Shown: positions 1 through 8,814, counted from the first letter of the stretch. The stretch is 48,079 nt of DNA from an uncultured Candidatus Woesearchaeota archaeon (GCA_903915225.1 CAIWSB010000082.1:1-48079); one strand, 5' to 3'. Notes: a model not told the origin generated them from the letters alone. Translations and numbers: made by a program.

Positions 1-1
1 C

Positions 2-739
2 ACTTTAATCATGATTATATTATCCATCTCAGGGGTTTATGTGGCATTTAAATCCACCCTTATAGAAGGGGATTTCGTAATTGCACTTGACGCATCAAGC
101 AGTATGCTGGCCAATGACTATGACCCAGACAGGTTTACTGCTGCCAAGGATGCAATTACTCTTTTTATTAAAGAGTTGAGAGGAGATATCTCAGCGGGTT
201 TGGTGTCATTCGCGGGGGAGCCATATATAGAATTGGCACTTACCAAGGATAAGTCTGTCCTATTAGATGCTCTTCAAAAAATTAATTTAAAGAGGAGTGG
301 GGGTACTGACATAACAGGGGCATTGATTGCAGCAGTGAATCTGCTGCAGGATTCCAAAGGGCAGAAAACAATAATCCTGTTAACTGATGGCCAGAGCACA
401 GTGGGCACAGATGTGACTGAGGCAATTACATATGCAAAATCCAAGGGTGTCAATGTCCACACTGTGGGTATTGCCACCAAATCGGGGGGCAAGTTCCTCA
501 ACATTGAGTCCCTTTCAACGCTTGATGAGCCCACTCTTATCCGGATAGCAAACATGACAGGCGGGCATTACATCCATCCTGAAACAGCCAAAGAACTGGC
601 CGGTAAGATGAGCTCTTTGCTAGTCTCTGGTGAAGGACTGAAGCGTGTTGAGCTATCTTGGCAATTTATGGTTCTTGGGGTTTTCCTGTTGATGTTCGAG
701 TGGGTGTTGTCAAACACCAAATATCGGTCTATCCCTTAG
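2..739 (+). CDS. VWA-domain membrane protein (BatA-like), 5' end cut by the window
   Basis: Von Willebrand A domain protein. The MIDAS metal site is visible as DASSS right after an N-terminal hydrophobic segment, followed by the conserved threonine in SGGTDITGA and the aspartate in LLTDGQS. A second hydrophobic helix (LSWQFMVLGVFLLMFEWVL) lies near the C-terminus, so the VWA domain faces one side of the membrane between two helices. This is the usual layout of BatA/BatB proteins that work with MoxR-type AAA ATPases. The frame is open to the window edge and the first helix is too short if Met at 11 is the start, so the gene very likely begins upstream. The partner ATPase, if any, lies outside the window. 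Function beyond metal-dependent protein binding is not shown. Confidence 0.85.
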   Translation, partial: TLIMIILSISGVYVAFKSTLIEGDFVIALDASSSMLANDYDPDRFTAAKDAITLFIKELRGDISAGLVSFAGEPYIELALTKDKSVLLDALQKINLKRSGGTDITGALIAAVNLLQDSKGQKTIILLTDGQSTVGTDVTEAITYAKSKGVNVHTVGIATKSGGKFLNIESLSTLDEPTLIRIANMTGGHYIHPETAKELAGKMSSLLVSGEGLKRVELSWQFMVLGVFLLMFEWVLSNTKYRSIP

Positions 740-783
740 AATATCGGAAATTTTAAAAAGTTGAGTTAAATACACAACTTAAA

Positions 784-1047
784 ATGTTAATCGCACCAAT
801 TGGCCAGGAGTTCAGGTTCTGCAATGGCAGAGCCTCAGGGAACCTTATGGATTTCCTGAGCGTCCTTAAGACCCTATCGTTAGGGGATTTTTCATACCAT
901 GTGAACAGCGAGAAGAATGATTTCTTCAATTGGATATTCTACTCGCTGAATGAGCGTGGACTTGCCGGAAAAATAAAGAACCTAAAAACCAACGCAGCCT
1001 TTATCCGCAGCATAGGCACGTTCTTAAAAAAAAAGCCTAAGGCTTGA
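784..1047 (+). CDS. small DUF5752-like protein
   Basis: An 87-residue soluble protein. The pattern FxFCNGRASxNLxxFLxxLKxxSxxxFxYHVNxEKNDFxNWI followed by LAxKIKxxKTxxxFIxxI matches what I know of the archaeal DUF5752 family, whose function is unknown. The family assignment is by recalled pattern only. A TATA box (TTTAAAAA, 752-759) lies about 28 bases before the ATG, so the mRNA should be leaderless and the gene is independent of the VWA gene 44 bases upstream. The last 11 bases overlap the 3' end of the opposing acetyltransferase gene. Confidence 0.75.
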   Translation: MLIAPIGQEFRFCNGRASGNLMDFLSVLKTLSLGDFSYHVNSEKNDFFNWIFYSLNERGLAGKIKNLKTNAAFIRSIGTFLKKKPKA

Positions 1048-1693
1048 GCTCCTTGGTGAAAACCAGAATCTTGTAGTCTAGGAAAGTGAACTCTTTAGGG
1101 CTCTTGGAATACCCGTGTTTCTCGAAAAAGGCCACACTCCTAGCGTTGGGCGAAGATATCAGCGCGCCTATTTGGTGGATTCCCCATTGCTGAGCCTGGG
1201 TTTCCAGTTCAGAGAGGAGTTTTGAGCCGATTCCAAGGTTAGTGAACTGCTCAAGCACGCCGATAGATACCTCTGCAAACCCCTGGGGAACATGTGGGAT
1301 GCCATCTCGCATGGTTTTCTTTGCCTTGAGCCCGGAATTCAGAATTCTTATGGGGCTGCCATACTGCCATGAAATGAATCTGGTGGCAATCCCCGACTTA
1401 ACCAATGGCCAGATAACCTGGCTTGGTCTGGGGTCTAGCATGGCATAGCCAACTGCTCCGTCTGGCTCATTGTGGGCCATTAATATTATACCATTCTGTT
1501 TACGGATGAACTTTGCGACCTCGGAATCAGTGAAGAGCTCGCCTGAGCTCATGATGTCTTCCATTCTCCTTATCTTTGGTCCTTTCAAATCATAGGGTGC
1601 ATTTATTGAGAAGCGGACTGAATCAGAAAGAAGCTGCTTAAGGCGTGAGATTTCCCCCTTTTCGAGTTTCCGGATAATTATTTGGGGGCACAT
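1037..1693 (-). CDS. GNAT family N-acetyltransferase
   Basis: Predicted acetyl-CoA-dependent N-acetyltransferase, 219 residues. Motif A is visible in the C-terminal third (VSIGVLEQFTNLGIGSKLL, with the pyrophosphate-binding turn LGIG) and motif B as SSPNARSVAFFEKHGY. The substrate cannot be told. The N-terminal half carries no motif I recognise. The frame extends to a GTG at 1717, but a TATA box (GATTTATAAG on the minus strand, 1717-1726) overlaps that codon. The ATG at 1691-1693 is 28 bases from the box centre and is the better, leaderless start. The gene is monocistronic and ends convergently on the DUF5752-like gene. Confidence 0.85.
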   Translation of the reverse strand: MCPQIIIRKLEKGEISRLKQLLSDSVRFSINAPYDLKGPKIRRMEDIMSSGELFTDSEVAKFIRKQNGIILMAHNEPDGAVGYAMLDPRPSQVIWPLVKSGIATRFISWQYGSPIRILNSGLKAKKTMRDGIPHVPQGFAEVSIGVLEQFTNLGIGSKLLSELETQAQQWGIHQIGALISSPNARSVAFFEKHGYSKSPKEFTFLDYKILVFTKELKP

Positions 1694-1747
1694 AAAATTC
1701 CGAAAATACGGTGTCACTTATAAATCTTTCATTTTAACTACTTGTAA

Positions 1748-1827
1748 GAAGTAAACACCATCCTTTGCATTTTCGCTGCACCGAGCGACAGCTGCCAGAG
1801 GTGTTGATGCAATTTGCACTTTTTTTT
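1748..1827 (+). ncRNA. candidate small RNA, related to 35055-35175
   Basis: Intergenic stretch with no credible reading frame. It contains the 14-mer GCGACAGCTGCCAG at 1785-1798, followed by a block that matches the 35141-35169 locus at 25 of 29 positions. Possible pairings are AACACC 1754-1759 with GGTGTT 1800-1805, TTGCAT 1765-1770 with ATGCAA 1807-1812 (crossing, so a pseudoknot or alternatives), and CGCT/AGCG around 1774-1787. A run of eight T at 1820-1827 looks like an archaeal terminator. The TATA at 1717-1726 is near-symmetric and could also fire rightward, placing a start near 1748. Expression is inferred; no known RNA family is recognised. Confidence 0.4.
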
Positions 1828-1890
1828 AACTTGAGATAGAGTCAGCGTCAACAAAACCTTTATATATAGATTCTCATATTTGAGCTTTAG

Positions 1891-3087
1891 ATGGGAAAAA
1901 GAGCTCAGGGTGCTAGCCACGCTGCCACATTGATTATCTTTGTGGGCATGATGATTGTCATATACATCTTAATGTTATCCCCGGAAGACCGAGCGGACCT
2001 TCTCAATGATACAAATTCCTCAAATGGCGGCAGCACCGGCCCAGGTGGGGAGGATAATATCACAATTCTGCTGGATGAGTCCCCTGGTTCACTTTTCCCA
2101 ACCGAACAGACCAGCTTTGATCATCCGCTCAGTCAGCTAATACTATCTGCAGCATCTGAGGATAATCTCCTCCTATCGCAGCCTTCTCTCTATATAATGA
2201 CTTCAAAGATGAATAAGAAGACAGAACCGCTGCAATTCAAGTTTGACCAAAACAAGCAGAAAATTAACGGGCTGCTCCTTTCTTTTAATGTAGAATCTGC
2301 CTCCGGAAGGCTGCTAATAGACCTTAATGGAAATGAGATTTTCAATGGTGAGCTCGAATCAGGCTCACAGCAGCCAATCCAGATTAATCCAACCTTTGTA
2401 AAGGATAGCAACACTCTAACATTTTCAGTATCAGAAGTGCCCTGGTACAGGTTCTGGAGCAGAAACCAATATGAGTTGCGTGAACTTAAGCTAATTTCCA
2501 GCACCCAGGACCTGGAAGGAATGCAATCAACCACAACATTCAGGCTCTCAGACCAGGAGGTTGATGAGTTTAAGTCCGGCTATGTGAGGTTTACTGTAGA
2601 ATGCGGTGGGGATAAGCAGAGCGGCAGGCTGCGCGTGCGCCTAAATGACAATCTGATAAGCTCATCTGTGCCAGACTGCCTTGCTGTTGAAAAGATTGAT
2701 ATCACCAAGGAAGATTTGACTGCTGGCAAGAACGACCTCTCCTTTGAGCTAAGCGAAGGCACTTTATACTTAACAAACTTGGCAGCCCACATTGAGATAA
2801 ATGCCCCCAGATGGCCCATATATTACTTTGACATAAATAGCACAGTATGGAATAGGATTTCCAGAAGCCACCTCGATGTGCCCATGAGAGTGGACTTTGT
2901 TGAGGACAGCAAGGAGAAGGACATTGAGGTTACAATCAACAGCAGAAAATTCTACATTGAGACCAAGGAGAACTCATACACCAAGAAAATCCAGAGCTAC
3001 CTTAAGGAGGACAACAACTATGTACGGATTGTCCCCCAGAGCGAACTCAACATAGCCAACCTCAAGATTTACGCGGTCGAGGACTGA
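1891..3087 (+). CDS. membrane-anchored exterior protein, first gene of an envelope operon
   Basis: A 398-residue protein with a short basic N-terminus (MGKRAQG) and one transmembrane helix at about residues 12-29, then LSPEDRADLL. That N-terminal pattern is common in DPANN membrane proteins and recalls archaeal pilin-like leaders, but I see no certain pilin peptidase site. The rest should lie outside the cell: a Gly/Ser linker to about residue 45, then beta-rich sequence with few Cys and no catalytic motif I know. The ATG is about 27 bases after a TATA box (TTTATATATAG, about 1859-1869), so it is leaderless. The polytopic gene follows after 10 bases. Function unknown; operon position suggests an envelope complex with the next two to three products. 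Confidence 0.8.
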   Translation: MGKRAQGASHAATLIIFVGMMIVIYILMLSPEDRADLLNDTNSSNGGSTGPGGEDNITILLDESPGSLFPTEQTSFDHPLSQLILSAASEDNLLLSQPSLYIMTSKMNKKTEPLQFKFDQNKQKINGLLLSFNVESASGRLLIDLNGNEIFNGELESGSQQPIQINPTFVKDSNTLTFSVSEVPWYRFWSRNQYELRELKLISSTQDLEGMQSTTTFRLSDQEVDEFKSGYVRFTVECGGDKQSGRLRVRLNDNLISSSVPDCLAVEKIDITKEDLTAGKNDLSFELSEGTLYLTNLAAHIEINAPRWPIYYFDINSTVWNRISRSHLDVPMRVDFVEDSKEKDIEVTINSRKFYIETKENSYTKKIQSYLKEDNNYVRIVPQSELNIANLKIYAVED

Positions 3088-3097
3088 TTTCTGGAAA

Positions 3098-5089
3098 ATG
3101 CCACCACTACCCAGACTGGGGAGAGGAAAAGGCAAGGCAGTAACCCCCGGAAGCGGAAAGAATGTTGCTGTGCCGGAAGCGCAGGAGCCGATTGATGTTG
3201 ATTATAGGGTATTAGGGAATGCTGAAGCCCCAGCTGGCAATACAGGGCAGCTTGGCAAACGTAGGTTAGGATTAAGGATAAACGATTGGTTTTACGACAG
3301 GAAAGAGAATGTAAAGAAAGGTTTTTCAAAGGCCAAGCAGGCTGCAGGGAAAGTCACATCTAGCATAAGCTCAGTTGTTTCTGATTGGCGGGAGAGCCGT
3401 GCTGAGGCCAAGGCCCAAGGAGGGGGTATATTCAAAAAGGTGGGTAAGGGCGCAATTGTTGGTGCTGCCCTGGTTGGAGCTGGGATTTTGACAGTTGGGT
3501 CACTGATAGGCCGAGGTTTTAGCTGGCTTAACAGGAGAAGGGAAGGCGAACAAAACTATAGTGCGTTTATAGTGGTTGGGCTTATAGTCTGGTTGATCCA
3601 AGTGAGGATGTTCAATTGGGGGGCCGCGCCATTAACCAACTGGACCTGGTATTATATCAATCTAGGGGCAATGCTTGTATGTGGCTTGCTCACCCCTGTG
3701 GATTATAGGGCATTGATGGTTATCACTGTTTTTGAGGCGGGCTTGCCCTGGGGGCTGCCTTATCTGAACCAAGTGGCTTTAGGTTTCCTCCATGCCAACC
3801 CGAACAAAGCGATACAGATGGGTATCACCCTATTCACCCTGCCAGCTGTTTACCCCATATGGCTTATTTACGGACTCAAGCACTCAAGGAGCAGATGGGC
3901 AAGATGGCTAATGAATGGTTACATAGTTTTGTTGGCTATTCTAGGACTTTATGCAACTGCTGAATATACATACAATGCCTCCATTATGCCTACCAGCCCA
4001 GGGATGACCTTTGATCCCCAGACCCTGTGGGGATTAGTAGTGGATACTGCAAAAAACCTTGGTAAGGGGTTTACCAGCTTCTGGACTGGAACCCAGTACT
4101 GGGTGCTCAACGAAGCCACTGGAGGGCTTTATGAGGCGCAGGTTGAGAAGGGGCAAAAGGAGCCGCTTGGGGTTACAATTGAAGATGTCGTAGTCGCCAG
4201 CCCCTCCTACTATTATTCAGAGCCTGTAATTGTTTGGGCCACTATCCACGGGAGAACAGTTACTGATCCAATACCCGTACACCTAAGCTGCTGGGTTGGA
4301 GAGGGGGATAAGAGGGTTGACGGTACGATACTCCACAACGACTTCTTGCTTAACAAGGATGAGGTGAAGGACTTTGACTGCAGGTTTGAAGGGGGCATGC
4401 TAAGGGTTGGCCAAAATATAGTGTATGTGGCAGTTGAATACAAATTTACCACGATGTCATACCTAAAGGCATATTTCATGGACCAGGAGCGTATGCGCTC
4501 CATGAAGAAAGAGGAAGTGGAGAATTACATTAACATAAAGGATACAAACCCTAAGGCAATATACACCAACGGCCCTGTTGAGCTTTCATTGGGCACGACA
4601 ATGGCTTTAATGCCTGTTTCAGATGATCCAAACAGCAATGTGCCACCAAAGCTAAGCATGATGGTAAGGAGCAGGTGGGATGGCGAGCTGAAGAGCATTG
4701 ACAAGTTCAATTTAAGCTTACCAAATACAATAACTGCAACAATGTGCTACCCTGACTTTATTGGCCCCACAGAAAAAGAGGATAGGAATGTTTATGATAT
4801 GGCACTGGACAAACCCCTGACTGACCATCTGGACCAGCCGCGAGTGTTCAAGTGCGACTTGGAGGTCACTAAACCAATAACAAAACTGTTCGGTGATGCC
4901 CCCCTCAGCATGGTTTACTTCAGGGTGACTGCTGTTTACCATTACCAAATTAAAGGCTCTGCAACGGTGAAAGTGCTTGAAGACCTATCAACTGGGGATG
5001 GTAGTGCTATACCTACCCTTGTAACTAGCACAACTACAACTACCATTTACAATTCTAATCCCACGGATTCAGGAGGCACACCTCCATAG
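3098..5089 (+). CDS. polytopic membrane protein with large exterior C-terminal domain
   Basis: 663 residues. The first 110 are hydrophilic and basic with Pro/Gly-rich sequence (cytoplasmic). Then come about six hydrophobic stretches: roughly 117-138, 154-172, 188-199, 203-220, 243-265 and 278-297. The remaining 350 or so residues form a hydrophilic beta-rich exterior domain with sparse Cys, ending in a Thr-rich tail (STTTTT) and Gly-Gly-Thr-Pro-Pro. No enzyme motif is recognised. It sits between the membrane-anchored protein and a lipoprotein gene that starts 7 bases after its stop, so the three are almost certainly one transcript. I infer a membrane scaffold on which the exterior partners assemble; nothing in the sequence proves it. 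Confidence 0.8.
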   Translation: MPPLPRLGRGKGKAVTPGSGKNVAVPEAQEPIDVDYRVLGNAEAPAGNTGQLGKRRLGLRINDWFYDRKENVKKGFSKAKQAAGKVTSSISSVVSDWRESRAEAKAQGGGIFKKVGKGAIVGAALVGAGILTVGSLIGRGFSWLNRRREGEQNYSAFIVVGLIVWLIQVRMFNWGAAPLTNWTWYYINLGAMLVCGLLTPVDYRALMVITVFEAGLPWGLPYLNQVALGFLHANPNKAIQMGITLFTLPAVYPIWLIYGLKHSRSRWARWLMNGYIVLLAILGLYATAEYTYNASIMPTSPGMTFDPQTLWGLVVDTAKNLGKGFTSFWTGTQYWVLNEATGGLYEAQVEKGQKEPLGVTIEDVVVASPSYYYSEPVIVWATIHGRTVTDPIPVHLSCWVGEGDKRVDGTILHNDFLLNKDEVKDFDCRFEGGMLRVGQNIVYVAVEYKFTTMSYLKAYFMDQERMRSMKKEEVENYINIKDTNPKAIYTNGPVELSLGTTMALMPVSDDPNSNVPPKLSMMVRSRWDGELKSIDKFNLSLPNTITATMCYPDFIGPTEKEDRNVYDMALDKPLTDHLDQPRVFKCDLEVTKPITKLFGDAPLSMVYFRVTAVYHYQIKGSATVKVLEDLSTGDGSAIPTLVTSTTTTTIYNSNPTDSGGTPP

Positions 5090-5096
5090 GTGAAAA

Positions 5097-6041
5097 ATGA
5101 AACTTACTTTAATTGCATTGCTGGTTGTGCTGGTGGCAGCTCTAGCCTCCTGCACTGACAATAATAGTGGCGTAATTAACATAGACTACGAGAAAATCCA
5201 CACAGGCACAGAAGGGCTTGTGCTCAGCACAGTTAGTGGCGCGCCACCGCCAGAAGTGCTCACAGAGCAAGATTTCTCAATGGTGGTGAAGCTTGAAAAC
5301 CAAGGGGCTACGAACATCAAAGGAGGGAAACTTAAGCTGATTATGAATCAGGATTACTTAGATCCTCATGGTGTCGTTAGTGCAGATTTTGATTTGGAGG
5401 GCAAATCTTTAGTGAATCCCGTGGGAGGTGTTGACTTCGTAACCTTCCTCATGACCTCAAAAGTCCTTAAGGAGACGATGAGCACTTACCATGATTCTGA
5501 ACTTATCCTACTTGCTTGTTATGCATATTCCTCATCAATGCGCAAGGAGGTCTGCGTTGATACTGACCTCTTCAACCTAAACGCGGAGAACAAGGAAAAG
5601 GTGTGCCAACAGTCAGCGTTTGACCCTGGAACCCAGGGTGGCCCTGTTGTAATATACAAGGTCGAGCCCAAATACACGGGCAAGGACAAGGAGATTTATC
5701 CCCAATATGTAATCTATGTAAAGAATGCCGGCAGGGGCCAGATAATAGACAATACTAAAGTTGAAACTGCCTGCGGCACAGCCACCACGGGGGAGGATTT
5801 CTGGAATATCGTGAAGGTCAGTGCGAAGCTTGGGAATCAAACGCTGGATTGCGAACCTAAGCTAGAGGGCAGCACCGAGGCAGGCATAAGGCTCCGTGAA
5901 GGGCTTGATTTTTTCAAGTGCAGGGCCACAACCTTCATTCCTCCAGGTACCCCCTCCTATGTGGGAGTGCTCCAGGTGAATGTTACATATGGATATACAG
6001 AAAGCATTTCCAGAACCGTAAAAATCCGAAGATTACTGTGA
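5097..6041 (+). CDS. lipoprotein, paralogue of the next gene
   Basis: Secreted lipoprotein of 314 residues: hydrophobic signal LIALLVVLVAALASC with a lipobox (LASC) and Cys at about position 19. The mature part begins with Asp/Asn-rich sequence and contains the segment GAPPPEVLTEQDFSMVVKLE, shared with the next gene (NAPPPELFDMDDFVVGLEV), so the two are paralogues despite low overall identity. Paired cysteines in CYAYSS...CVD and near QQSAFD suggest disulphides. A GGTGA ribosome-binding site lies just before the ATG, so it is translated from the operon mRNA of the upstream polytopic gene. Function unknown; the family seems to be an exterior beta-sandwich subunit. Confidence 0.8.
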   Translation: MKLTLIALLVVLVAALASCTDNNSGVINIDYEKIHTGTEGLVLSTVSGAPPPEVLTEQDFSMVVKLENQGATNIKGGKLKLIMNQDYLDPHGVVSADFDLEGKSLVNPVGGVDFVTFLMTSKVLKETMSTYHDSELILLACYAYSSSMRKEVCVDTDLFNLNAENKEKVCQQSAFDPGTQGGPVVIYKVEPKYTGKDKEIYPQYVIYVKNAGRGQIIDNTKVETACGTATTGEDFWNIVKVSAKLGNQTLDCEPKLEGSTEAGIRLREGLDFFKCRATTFIPPGTPSYVGVLQVNVTYGYTESISRTVKIRRLL

Positions 6042-6085
6042 ATATAACAAAAAATATAAATGGGTACCCTATTGAGTAAAATAAA

Positions 6086-7075
6086 ATGAAAAGAGTGACT
6101 GTGTTGCTGTTAATTCTCACAATTGCCCTATATGGCTGCACCACTGGTGGAGGAGGGGTCAGCAAAATAGGCAAGGATTACAGGAAAGGCACCCAAGCCC
6201 TCCAGCTGAATTTCCTGCCAAACGCGCCCCCGCCAGAACTATTCGATATGGATGATTTCGTTGTTGGTCTGGAAGTGAGGAATAAGGGGGCATCAACAGT
6301 TGGGAGTGGCACTATTTATTTGAGCGGATATGACCCGGCCACATTCCCCAGCGGGCTAACTGGAGAAGGCATTACTAACAATCAAATATCCATTACCAAT
6401 CTCGAAGGGCTATCAATGTACAACCCTGAGGGAGGCTATGCCGCATATTCGCTTTCAGGTACAATCGCCTCTTTGAAGGTCAACAGCTATACACCAACAA
6501 TCATGGCAACAGCCTGCTATGTATACACCACCCAAGCCAGTACCGACATATGCATTGACCCTGACCCTTACTCCACAAAAATTAAGGAGAAGGCTTGTAC
6601 CACCTCAAATGTTGCCCTGAGTGGAGGCCAGGGTGCACCTATTGAGGTAACCGGTGTGCAGCTTGACCCCACATCCAAGGATATTAGGATTACGTTCCAG
6701 ATAAAGAACTCTGGCGGGGGATTGGTTTTTGACAAGGGAAAGATTGTTGATTGTTCTCCATTCTCTATAGCGGGAATAGGCCTGGATGCAAAGAACAAGA
6801 TTAGCGTGGATTCTGTTGTTCTGAGCATTGGCACTGAAATCAAGGCGACATGCCAACCCAAAGGTGACCTGAAGCTCTTTGATGGCCAGGCCACATTGAT
6901 GTGCCAATATACCATACCAAATACGCAGGCGGCTTACAAGACACCTCTAACAATTACGCTCTCATACGGCTACCGCTCATCAACAGCCCGGAGCGTTAAG
7001 ATAGTGAAGACACCCTCATCTGACTCTTCGCCTGCAACTGCGCGGTCTACTCCCACGACTCAGCGTATTTTATAG
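6086..7075 (+). CDS. lipoprotein, paralogue of the previous gene
   Basis: Secreted lipoprotein of 329 residues with lipobox ALYGC after a 17-residue hydrophobic signal, then a Gly linker. It shares with the preceding gene the APPPE segment, the CYVYTT...CIDPDPY region (CYAYSS...CVDTDLF there), GGQGAPIEV versus GTQGGPVVIYKVEP, and the C-terminal YGYxxSxxRxVKI. It has its own TATA box (AAATATAAA, about 6052-6061) some 28-30 bases before the ATG, so it can be made without the upstream operon. The tail is Ser/Thr/Pro-rich. Its last 29 bases overlap the end of the opposing PLD gene, so that Ser/Thr-rich tail is under double coding constraint. Function unknown. Confidence 0.8.
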   Translation: MKRVTVLLLILTIALYGCTTGGGGVSKIGKDYRKGTQALQLNFLPNAPPPELFDMDDFVVGLEVRNKGASTVGSGTIYLSGYDPATFPSGLTGEGITNNQISITNLEGLSMYNPEGGYAAYSLSGTIASLKVNSYTPTIMATACYVYTTQASTDICIDPDPYSTKIKEKACTTSNVALSGGQGAPIEVTGVQLDPTSKDIRITFQIKNSGGGLVFDKGKIVDCSPFSIAGIGLDAKNKISVDSVVLSIGTEIKATCQPKGDLKLFDGQATLMCQYTIPNTQAAYKTPLTITLSYGYRSSTARSVKIVKTPSSDSSPATARSTPTTQRIL

Positions 7076-7961
7076 CCAAATTAGGGTTCCTTATTATTAA
7101 GAGGTTTTCGTCATTTCTTAGCTGGGCGTTTTGGGTTGGGTTGAATGAGCCGATTAGAATGGTTGTGTTGTCAATAACCATGAGCTTATGATGTAAAATT
7201 ACCGATGAGTTCTCTGTCACAACATCCAGGCCCTGGTAACGAAGAAGCCAATACATAGAGTAATTTGATAGCTGCGTTTCCTCAAAAATCCCCTTGACTT
7301 CGACGCCTGCATTGTGCATTGCCAGGAGTGCCAACCCCGCTTCCCCAAGTGTAAAGGAATAGTATAGGAAGCTTATCTCATGCTTGGCTTTCAAGATTTC
7401 ACTAACCATCCTGGCTGCGCAATCGTCTTCTGGGCAGAAGTAAGCTTTGACATTCTTTAAAGGCCCCCCATTTGAGGCTGGGCCTGCGCCAAAAATGCCT
7501 GCCCAGAGCTCTTCAAACTCAGATGTGAACAATTTTGCCAGCTCCGGGCTTTGAATCACCACAATGCTGTTCATCTCGTTGCTATCGCCTGGATTAAAAG
7601 AGCCCGATAGAATGGATTTTCCATCAAAAATGCAGAACTTATTATGCATGAGCGCACTGGTTTTGGCTGTTTTAGAATAGGGCTTAGATATGGGATTATT
7701 AGTTACGACGCGCATATTTATTCTTCCGTTTGCCTTATCCAATGCTCCCAACACCTCTTTGGAATTGATGGAGTATAATGCGCAGTCAACTCCAATTGAG
7801 GCTTTGTCGATAAGCCCGGCAATCACCCTGTTGCAGAGGGTGTGGTTGCAGAGATAGCCTTTGATGCTCACATCTTCCGCAGGTGAACAACCGGTCAAAA
7901 GGAATGCCAGAGCAATAAGAAAAATGATAATGAAAAAATTGGAGAATGTGTTGCTAGTCAT
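7047..7961 (-). CDS. phospholipase D-fold lipoprotein
   Basis: 304 residues with a signal sequence and lipobox LLTGC, so it is anchored outside the cytoplasmic membrane. Two HKD motifs are intact: HNKFCIFD with downstream GSFNPGDSNE, and HHKLMVID with GSFNPTQNA. Each half therefore provides His, Lys and Asp/Asn for the two-histidine active site of the PLD superfamily. Members hydrolyse or transfer phosphodiesters in lipids or nucleic acids; the exterior location favours a lipid or an extracellular nucleic acid (a Nuc/EndA-like enzyme), which the sequence cannot decide. A T-rich box near 7985 lies 24 bases before the ATG. The 3' end overlaps the convergent lipoprotein gene by 29 bases. Confidence 0.88.
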   Translation of the reverse strand: MTSNTFSNFFIIIFLIALAFLLTGCSPAEDVSIKGYLCNHTLCNRVIAGLIDKASIGVDCALYSINSKEVLGALDKANGRINMRVVTNNPISKPYSKTAKTSALMHNKFCIFDGKSILSGSFNPGDSNEMNSIVVIQSPELAKLFTSEFEELWAGIFGAGPASNGGPLKNVKAYFCPEDDCAARMVSEILKAKHEISFLYYSFTLGEAGLALLAMHNAGVEVKGIFEETQLSNYSMYWLLRYQGLDVVTENSSVILHHKLMVIDNTTILIGSFNPTQNAQLRNDENLLIIRNPNLAIKYAESWE

Positions 7962-8018
7962 GTAACACCGTAGAGGCCTTTTCTAAAAAAACCTAGCGCT
8001 TAGAAACCTGAAGGATTT

Positions 8019-8762
8019 TCAGCTGCTGGAACGGAAATAAATAACTCCCGATTCCTTCCTTCTCAAACCTTTGGCTAGCAGAGCCATTCCCTTGGGATTG
8101 TCAGCCAGTTCCCCTGAACGATAACCCTTGGCATGCCTCAATGCACGATTCAAGTAGGTTGTGACATATTCCCTGGCAACATTTGACATCTGACCAAGCT
8201 CGGCGTGTGTAATTGGGATGGCAACATGCTGCCCGTCAGTTTCCCTTAACTTAACTGCTAATAGGTTGAGTGCATAGTACATTCTTTCTGGCGCATTCTT
8301 GCCATTGATGAGCTCCTTGAGCCTGCCTGTTATCCAGTTCCTGCGCTCTTGTGAATACTTTTTCAGGCAATCTTTTATTTCATCAGCCCACTCTTCCAGG
8401 TTCTCTAAGGAAATTTCGCGGGGTATCATTTCCTTGACTTTCTCAGGGAGAATTAAAATGCTTGACTGCTCCCTGGCAACATACTTAATAGAATCCAGAG
8501 AATCATTGTCCACAGGCATTGGTATTCCAACATGCTCCCAGGGGAACATTATGTCTAAAACAATGGGCTTTTCACCCTCCCTTTCAAGAACTTCCATCAC
8601 CGAACCAGTGAGAACAAGGCCAATGAATGGTTTTCCGGGACTCTCGATACTGGAGCCTTGGGCATATTCTTTCCTATAGTCATTCTCGTGGCCTGTTTTT
8701 CCGATAAGAATCCTATCTAACAGGGCTAAATCGCCTTCCATTATCTGCTCAAGCGGCAACAT
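8019..8762 (-). CDS. CRP/FNR-type transcription regulator
   Basis: 247 residues with the layout of a CRP/FNR protein. The N-terminal half reads as a cyclic-nucleotide-binding beta-roll (GLVLTGSVMEVLEREGEKPIVLDIMFPWEHVG), followed by a long helix rich in charged residues (about 115-150). The C-terminal HTH is ITHAELGQMSNVAREYVTTYLNRA. The family usually acts as a homodimer binding an effector; no cyclic-nucleotide-type RxS motif is clear and no FNR-like Cys cluster is present, so the ligand is unknown. The gene is monocistronic with a TATA box (CTTTTAAATT on the minus strand, about 8782-8792) about 25 bases before the ATG. CRP-type regulators are uncommon in archaea, so acquisition from bacteria is plausible. 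Confidence 0.85.
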   Translation of the reverse strand: MLPLEQIMEGDLALLDRILIGKTGHENDYRKEYAQGSSIESPGKPFIGLVLTGSVMEVLEREGEKPIVLDIMFPWEHVGIPMPVDNDSLDSIKYVAREQSSILILPEKVKEMIPREISLENLEEWADEIKDCLKKYSQERRNWITGRLKELINGKNAPERMYYALNLLAVKLRETDGQHVAIPITHAELGQMSNVAREYVTTYLNRALRHAKGYRSGELADNPKGMALLAKGLRRKESGVIYFRSSS

Positions 8763-8814
8763 TGTCCTTTGAAAGATAATGAAATTTAAAAGCCTTGTTG
8801 TTATTTGCCCTTTA

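Noticed and set aside
1738-1920. 60-residue minus-strand frame over the candidate small RNA
   Set aside because: AT-driven, low-complexity sequence with no motif; it crosses the promoter and start of the gene at 1891.
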